Shown here in pieces: positions 7,164 through 10,982 of a stretch of 10,982 nt of DNA. Position numbers and translations under genes: made by a program. The stretch spans positions 1 to 10,982 of the forward strand of contig JAPOSK010000027.1 of NCBI GenBank assembly GCA_026709725.1, in the 5' to 3' direction. Below the pieces are notes generated by a model. That model searched no databases, was not told the DNA's origin, and worked only from the letters and a program-made list of their open reading frames with translations. Source of the DNA: Paracoccaceae bacterium (GTDB taxonomy: Bacteria; Pseudomonadota; Alphaproteobacteria; Rhodobacterales; Rhodobacteraceae). Numbering within the stretch: position 1 is the stretch's first letter; every line of letters starts with the position of its first letter.

Positions 7164-8342
7164 GCTCCGCCTTTTGCCGGGAGCGTTTTTCACACACACC
7201 CGTTTCGCTTTTCGTCCAGACTTCCTGAATATCATTTCATCATCCTCTTCAGACTCCCCTGTCTCCGAGACAGGATGCCCCCAGATACCCGACACATGTT
7301 CAGTCAGTCAACGGGGCTTGCATCCTGTAATGGGAGACTGCTGGCCCGGCATCCATGCAAAGCGCATGACCCAATCCGGCACCCGGAAACCGATCTGTCT
7401 GCCCGAACCGTGCGGATCCCGCCTGATTGACGCTTTTGAAACACTGTTCAATGCCTCAACCCTGGAGACTCCGGGGGATGCACCCGATCCATTCATTTTC
7501 CGTGTGCGCCATCAGCCGGGCACTGTGTTGCTGGGGCCGAGTTGCGGAAAGTGGCAGCGCACCCATCCTCTCCATCACCATCATGCCCTCTTCAACGAAC
7601 CTGATGCCTCCATCCCGGCTGCAATCAGCCGATGTTTCGGCTCTCCATCATGACTGTGATCGTCTGGACAACTGCGACATGGTTGAAGTGAGGGTCGTTG
7701 GAGTGCGCCTTGAGGCGAGTCAGTAATCCGGTTGCAGTTGTCATTGCCCGGGATATGATCAGTCGGGCCCGAGACCATCAGGGTCTGCGGGGGAACTCCA
7801 TTGCATTTGGGGCAAGGTCAATCGGGGCGGATAAATGTATGCCACATTTTGATCCATATTGATGAACGCCCGGGTTTCTCCGCGACAATTGTGGGCTGAC
7901 CGCTCACCGAGTTGTGCTGTCCAGCATGATACAGGTCTGTTGCCAGTGTTCACCCGCACCCACCTCTTGGAGAGAATCAATGCGCCAAAATCCTGCTTTG
8001 CTGTACCCGCACTCGTGCGGTGACGCACAGGGGGCGATCTCCCTGTCCATGCATGGATGAACGGGTTGTCGGTCTCTCTCTTGTCGCTGCTATGCATCCC
8101 TGTGCCAGCGTGCCCGTACGGAAAGGGCAAATTCCGGCGCAACCGGTACGCATTCTCAAGGGGTGTGGTTCCCAAATCAGCGAATCAATTGCCCGAATCC
8201 GCAACCACGTCCCATTTTCTGCAAAGTCCCCGCCCCGATTTGCCCAATACGCCAGTGCCTGGAACCACCCCGGAAACGGGTCAGGTCACGGGTGTTCCCG
8301 TGCTGCACAAACGGTCCGGCATTCCCTGTTGGGCACCATGAC
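7164..8342. other. Gene-poor region between nucleosidase and CobQ-like gene
   Basis: Apart from the weak frame at 7330-7653, no open frame here shows recognisable protein motifs, a ribosome-binding site and sustained coding character together. The proximal end should contain the promoter of the minus-strand nucleosidase gene, and the distal end the promoter of the gene at 8343. Short symmetries are visible: CCGCAC/GTGCGG at 8007-8020 with a 2-nt centre, and the 12-bp palindrome TCCATGCATGGA at 8046-8057. No tRNA, rRNA or known ncRNA was recognised. The region may be decayed coding sequence. Confidence 0.5.
7330..7653 (+). CDS. Weak hypothetical ORF of 107 residues
   Basis: This reading frame from the ATG at 7330 matches no family I recognise. 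The middle part (RLIDAFETLFNAS, then DPFIFRVRHQPGTVLLGP) reads like ordinary protein. A histidine-rich stretch follows (THPLHHHHALF), and the product has no signal peptide or membrane segment. There is no ribosome-binding site before the ATG. The frame is also open upstream as far as 7162, across the 5' side of the nucleosidase gene on the other strand. It could be a small gene, the remnant of a larger decayed one, or chance. It is listed mainly because it is the best candidate in an otherwise empty stretch. Confidence 0.2.
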   Translation: MGDCWPGIHAKRMTQSGTRKPICLPEPCGSRLIDAFETLFNASTLETPGDAPDPFIFRVRHQPGTVLLGPSCGKWQRTHPLHHHHALFNEPDASIPAAISRCFGSPS

Positions 8343-8915
8343 GTGAACACCCCGGCCCATCTGATCCTCGGCAGCGCACTCCTCGCCCGTCGCGGTGAAT
8401 GGAAAGTCAACACGGCTGCCGTTGTGGGGTCGCTCGCGCCCGATGTCTCGCTCTATCTTCTGGCCGCCCATGCTCTCTTCATTCAGCATCAACCGTCTTC
8501 GATTGTCTTCGACCAGATGTATTTTTCAGAGGCATGGCAGAAAATCTTTGCTGTCGACAACTCCTTTTTTGTCTGGCTTGTGCTCCTTGCCATTGCCGGT
8601 CTTGCCCGGCTGCGGTGGCTTGGCATTTTCGCCATTGCCGGTCTCCTGCATCTTGCAACCGACTTTCCTCTTCACCACGATGATGGCCGACCGCACTTCT
8701 GGCCGCTGAGTGACTGGATTTTTGCAAGTCCGGTCAGTTACTGGGATCCTGCCCATTACAGAACCATTGTGGGTATGCTTGAGTCCGGTCTCTGCCTTGT
8801 CCTGTGTATTCCCCTCTTTCGACGGTTTCATGGATGGCCAGCCCGCAGTGCCATCGTGCTGGCGGCCCTGGCGGTCACCGCACCGAACCTGGTCTGGCAT
8901 CTCGCGGGTTTTTGA
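8343..8915 (+). CDS. Integral membrane protein of the family misnamed 'cobalamin biosynthesis protein CobQ'
   Basis: This 190-residue polytopic membrane protein belongs to a family common in alphaproteobacteria and often labelled CobQ, although it shares nothing with the cobyric acid synthase of that name. Seen directly: the N-terminus VNTPAHLILGSALL, GSLAPDVSLYLL at 29-40, YFSEAWQKIFAVDNSFF at 60-76, and the conserved LLHLATDFPLHHDDGRPHFW at 101-120 followed by SDWIFASPVSYWD at 123-135. Hydrophobic segments lie at about 27-46, 74-104, 143-160 and 168-185. The early PAHL, the APD and the His/Asp-rich block recall the YdjM-like membrane metal-dependent hydrolase group, so metal binding is a reasonable inference. 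The start is GTG at 8343, chosen because family similarity begins exactly there; the open frame upstream to 8163 is unlike the family. No strong ribosome-binding site is seen. Its function is unknown, and no cobalamin gene lies nearby. Confidence 0.82.
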   Translation: MNTPAHLILGSALLARRGEWKVNTAAVVGSLAPDVSLYLLAAHALFIQHQPSSIVFDQMYFSEAWQKIFAVDNSFFVWLVLLAIAGLARLRWLGIFAIAGLLHLATDFPLHHDDGRPHFWPLSDWIFASPVSYWDPAHYRTIVGMLESGLCLVLCIPLFRRFHGWPARSAIVLAALAVTAPNLVWHLAGF

Positions 8916-9037
8916 CCTGCTGCCCCTGACCAGACGCCATATGCAGATCTGCACGGCAACTGCAGTCCGGGCAGAGCAGGACCATGATTTGCCCTGGAGC
9001 AATGTGAGACGATGCGATCAGCCATGCCGTGTTCAAC

Positions 9038-9049
9038 GGGGGGGGGGGG
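9038..9049. repeat. Homopolymeric G12 tract
   Basis: Twelve consecutive G residues lie in non-coding sequence, about 430 bp before the LolA-like gene. Runs of this length can vary in length by slippage, or can be a base-calling artefact, which the poly-C start of the window makes plausible. Confidence 0.9.
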
Positions 9050-9092
9050 CAGATCCGCCGCTACCTGCCGCTCTCACCCTGATTGACGCTCT

Positions 9093-9123
9093 GCACTCAG
9101 TGGGAAGACATTCCACTGAGTGC
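9093..9123. repeat. Perfect 11-bp inverted repeat / stem-loop
   Basis: GCACTCAGTGG (9093-9103) and CCACTGAGTGC (9113-9123) are exact reverse complements separated by the 9-nt loop GAAGACATT. A further C and T on the left can pair with AG on the right across a one-base bulge. No T-tract follows on either strand, so it is not a standard intrinsic terminator. It could be a protein-binding site, part of a small RNA or a remnant repeat. Confidence 0.7.
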
Positions 9124-9483
9124 CAGCGGATACCAAACCGCATGAGGACCCGTTGTGCGGTGACGATTCCGCTTCGATGGAGAGGAAGCAATGGTGCAGC
9201 CAAAACCACCCCCTTATCAGCCAAACTGCTTTCATATCGCACCGCATTGCGCTTATAGTTCTCACAGGTGGGCTTATTCCCGGTCACGGTAGCCTCACTG
9301 TCTGGCTGCAAATCTGATGTGGATAGACCTCATCCGGGGGAGATCATTCGTGTTCCGTGTCAAACTCCAGGTGCAGAGGAGACGGTGTGTTATACATTTC
9401 ATAGTGCCAGAGCGGTGCTGCCCGGCGGTACTGCAGGTTCGTCCCCCGGCTCTCGCGACCCTCACTGAATCCCGATTTGTGAC

Positions 9484-10434
9484 GTGAATGAGTCTATAGA
9501 CAAAACCGGCGTGCCCACAGTGGTTCCGGTGCTGCTGTCGAATTTACGCTCGCTGTACTTGCCGTGGATCCGATGGGGTCTCAGGAAAAGTTACAGGGCA
9601 CGCTGTACCGCAACGGGCGGAGTCGTTGCCGTATCTCTCGTATCCCTGGTCCTCTGCGGATTCGGCTTTGCTGCCGGTGGTGCACATGCCGAAACCCCGG
9701 AGGAAAAGGCAATGAGAATCGCCCTGGAAGCCGATCAGAGTGATCTGGGATTTGGCAGCATCGAAGTGGATGGCGAGATGATACTGCGGGACGGAGCCGG
9801 ACGGGAAAGCAGACGCGCGTTTCGCAGCATGGTTCTTGAGCGCCCCGAACTTGATGTCGGTGATCTGAGCATTATCGTCTTTCAGGATCCGCTCGACATG
9901 CGCGGCATCGGACTGTTGACCCATTCCAACATCGAACCCGAGAACGACGATCAGTGGCTCTATGTTCCCAGCATCAGGCGCGTCAAACGGATCTCAAGTT
10001 CCAACCAGTCGGGGAAGTTTGTCGCTTCGGAGTTTTCGTACGAGGATCTCGGCAGTCAGGAAGTGGGCGACTTTGATCGTAAATGGCTTCGTGACGAGCC
10101 GTGCCCGACTGATTCTGCGCTGACATGCTTCGTGCTGGAAGATTATCCGAAGAATCCGAGATCCGGTTATTCCAAGCGGATTACCTGGCTGGACACATCG
10201 GAATATCGGACACATTTCATCGAGTTCTACAACAGGCGTGGTGATCTTGAGAAAACCCTCACCCTTGCGGGGTATCAACAGTATCTTGATCGCCACTGGC
10301 GCGCCCACAATTTGAACATGGTTAACCTTCAGACCGGAAAGTCGACGGAGCTTGTCTGGACGAATTACGGATTCAGGACCAGTCTGAGCTCACGGGACTT
10401 CACCAGTCAGCACCTGACCCGTCTTCGACGTTAA
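9484..10434 (+). CDS. Exported LolA-like outer membrane lipoprotein-sorting protein
   Basis: The product resembles the exported 'outer membrane lipoprotein-sorting protein' family (LolA-like beta fold), often encoded next to RND/MMPL-type exporters. The hydrophobic segment at 45-66 ends in AHA/ET at 69-70, a likely signal-peptidase site. The mature part holds family features: GEMILRDGAGRESRRAFRS (98-115), DQWLYVPSIRRVKRI (156-170), YSKRITWLDTSEY (229-241), FYNRRGDLEKTL and, near the C-terminus, LVWTNYGFRTSLSSRDFT. Cys207 and Cys215 could form a disulfide. The predicted start is GTG at 9484, the first start codon after an in-frame stop at 9466-9468. It leaves an unusually long 44-residue segment before the hydrophobic core, so a downstream non-ATG start such as TTG at 9559 is possible. 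No good ribosome-binding site is seen at either. No exporter partner lies in the window on this side. The precise role, lipoprotein or lipid trafficking, is inferred from the family. Confidence 0.82.
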   Translation: MNESIDKTGVPTVVPVLLSNLRSLYLPWIRWGLRKSYRARCTATGGVVAVSLVSLVLCGFGFAAGGAHAETPEEKAMRIALEADQSDLGFGSIEVDGEMILRDGAGRESRRAFRSMVLERPELDVGDLSIIVFQDPLDMRGIGLLTHSNIEPENDDQWLYVPSIRRVKRISSSNQSGKFVASEFSYEDLGSQEVGDFDRKWLRDEPCPTDSALTCFVLEDYPKNPRSGYSKRITWLDTSEYRTHFIEFYNRRGDLEKTLTLAGYQQYLDRHWRAHNLNMVNLQTGKSTELVWTNYGFRTSLSSRDFTSQHLTRLRR

Positions 10435-10465
10435 GCACCTGATCTTGAGATTATTGCGCAGTCGG

Positions 10466-10496
10466 ATCCCAATGAAATTGGGATTGTATTCCTTGT
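10466..10496 (+). terminator. Probable intrinsic terminator after the LolA-like gene
   Basis: ATCCCAAT (10466-10473) and ATTGGGAT (10477-10484) form a perfect 8-bp stem with a GAA loop, followed by the T-rich TGTATTCCTTGTT. It starts 31 bp after the stop codon at 10434. The stem is short with few GC pairs, so its efficiency may be modest. Confidence 0.45.
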
Positions 10497-10982
10497 TGAC
10501 CCCTATTTTGATCGCTGATGGGGGCGAAAGGATATGATTCTCATATGGCTGACCTTTGTTGACATCTCCTGACGATCCCCGGCTCCTGACACGATTCGGC
10601 CGAATCAGGCCACTCGTGCCAGTCAGAACCGGTTTTCACTGGTCCGGGAACAGCCTCCGGCGGTCGCCCCGTCGCTGCCATTCGGGCCCGGGCGGCATCA
10701 GGCCGGTCCGACGCCTATCGACAAGACACTCCTAACCCTGCCCCGACTGTCGTCGAATGAGAAGGCGACGCAGATATGTCTGACCAATAGTAATGGATTG
10801 ATGGGCCCGGTGCCTCTCGACGAGCTCGCTGGACAGAATTATAGAGATATGCGGCAGGGAGTCCTTGTCCCACAATCCGCAGCTGACCAGTGACTGTGCG
10901 ATGCGAGTCCCTAGGGCCCGTTGACACCCACCGCCCCGCAATCACCCCGGCCACCCGATCGATGAGGGCCGGGACGCCCACC
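10497..10982. other. 3' end region without a confident gene
   Basis: About 490 bases follow the terminator. A perfect 14-bp palindrome, GATTCGGCCGAATC, lies at 10593-10606. On the minus strand two overlapping frames are open (10715-10981 starting with GTG, and 10732-10941 starting with TTG), and both could extend beyond or begin near the window edge. Neither shows a motif I recognise; the second includes a protein-like stretch (ISIILSSELVERHRAHQSI). A gene fragment or decayed mobile element is possible, but nothing supports a specific call. Confidence 0.4.

Larger units (their letters stand above)
8916..9483. other. Non-coding stretch with G12 run and stem-loop
   Basis: No reading frame in this 568-bp interval carries recognisable protein features. 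It contains a run of twelve G at 9038-9049 and a perfect 11-bp inverted repeat at 9093-9123. The distal part should hold the promoter of the exported LolA-like gene, but no convincing -35/-10 pair was found. No tRNA or known ncRNA was recognised. Confidence 0.5.

Noticed and set aside
7759..8175. 138-residue minus-strand open frame
   Set aside because: No recognisable family, no ribosome-binding site, irregular composition and overlap with other equally weak frames; probably chance.
9179..9200. Possible SRP RNA-like sequence around GGAAGCAATGGTGCAGCC
   Set aside because: Only a superficial resemblance; the conserved SRP RNA apical loop and pairing are absent.
9484..10434. Periplasmic LolA itself
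   Set aside because: The sequence matches the separate LolA-like 'lipoprotein-sorting' family linked to RND/MMPL exporters better than canonical LolA, so the lolA symbol was not used.
10715..10982. Minus-strand transposase fragment
   Set aside because: No DDE or other transposase motif and no terminal inverted repeats could be identified in either open frame.

Overview
The window looks like chromosomal DNA of an alphaproteobacterium of moderate to high GC. The assignment rests on the style of the parC product, a small membrane protein that in Rhodobacteraceae-type genomes usually carries the misleading name 'cobalamin biosynthesis protein CobQ', and the tungstate transporter genes; no rRNA or tRNA is present to confirm it. 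Seven protein-coding loci are well supported, and one of them (fic) is broken.

Layout. Bases 1-50 are pure C followed by a GC-only stretch, probably an artefact or contig edge. At 107-2363 on the minus strand lies a tightly overlapping ABC importer operon in the order tupB-tupC-tupA (permease, ATPase, periplasmic binding protein), predicted to import tungstate. A 123-bp divergent intergenic region with inverted repeats separates it from parC (2487-4712, plus), encoding topoisomerase IV subunit A. Downstream of parC on the same strand is a Fic-family AMP-transferase gene (4950-6072). It has a repeat-rich putative operator just upstream and a single-base frameshift that separates the N-terminal self-inhibitory helix from the intact catalytic motif. 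Convergent to it, on the minus strand (6225-7163), is a nucleoside phosphorylase-superfamily protein resembling methylthioadenosine/S-adenosylhomocysteine nucleosidase, but with a signal peptide and therefore probably periplasmic.

A region of roughly 1.2 kb (7164-8342) has no convincing gene, only one weak unidentified reading frame. It is followed by the 'CobQ'-misnamed membrane protein (8343-8915), a 568-bp non-coding stretch with a G12 run and a strong stem-loop, and an exported LolA-like outer-membrane lipoprotein-sorting protein (9484-10434) with a probable terminator. The last ~490 bases hold a 14-bp palindrome and no confident gene.

How the genes relate. The three tup genes clearly form one transport unit. 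The other genes look like independent transcription units. The most interesting points are the fic locus (repeat-rich operator, frameshift between inhibitor and catalytic core, and position directly after parC, given that some Fic toxins modify type II topoisomerases) and the secreted nucleosidase. I did not find a convincing multi-gene novel system.
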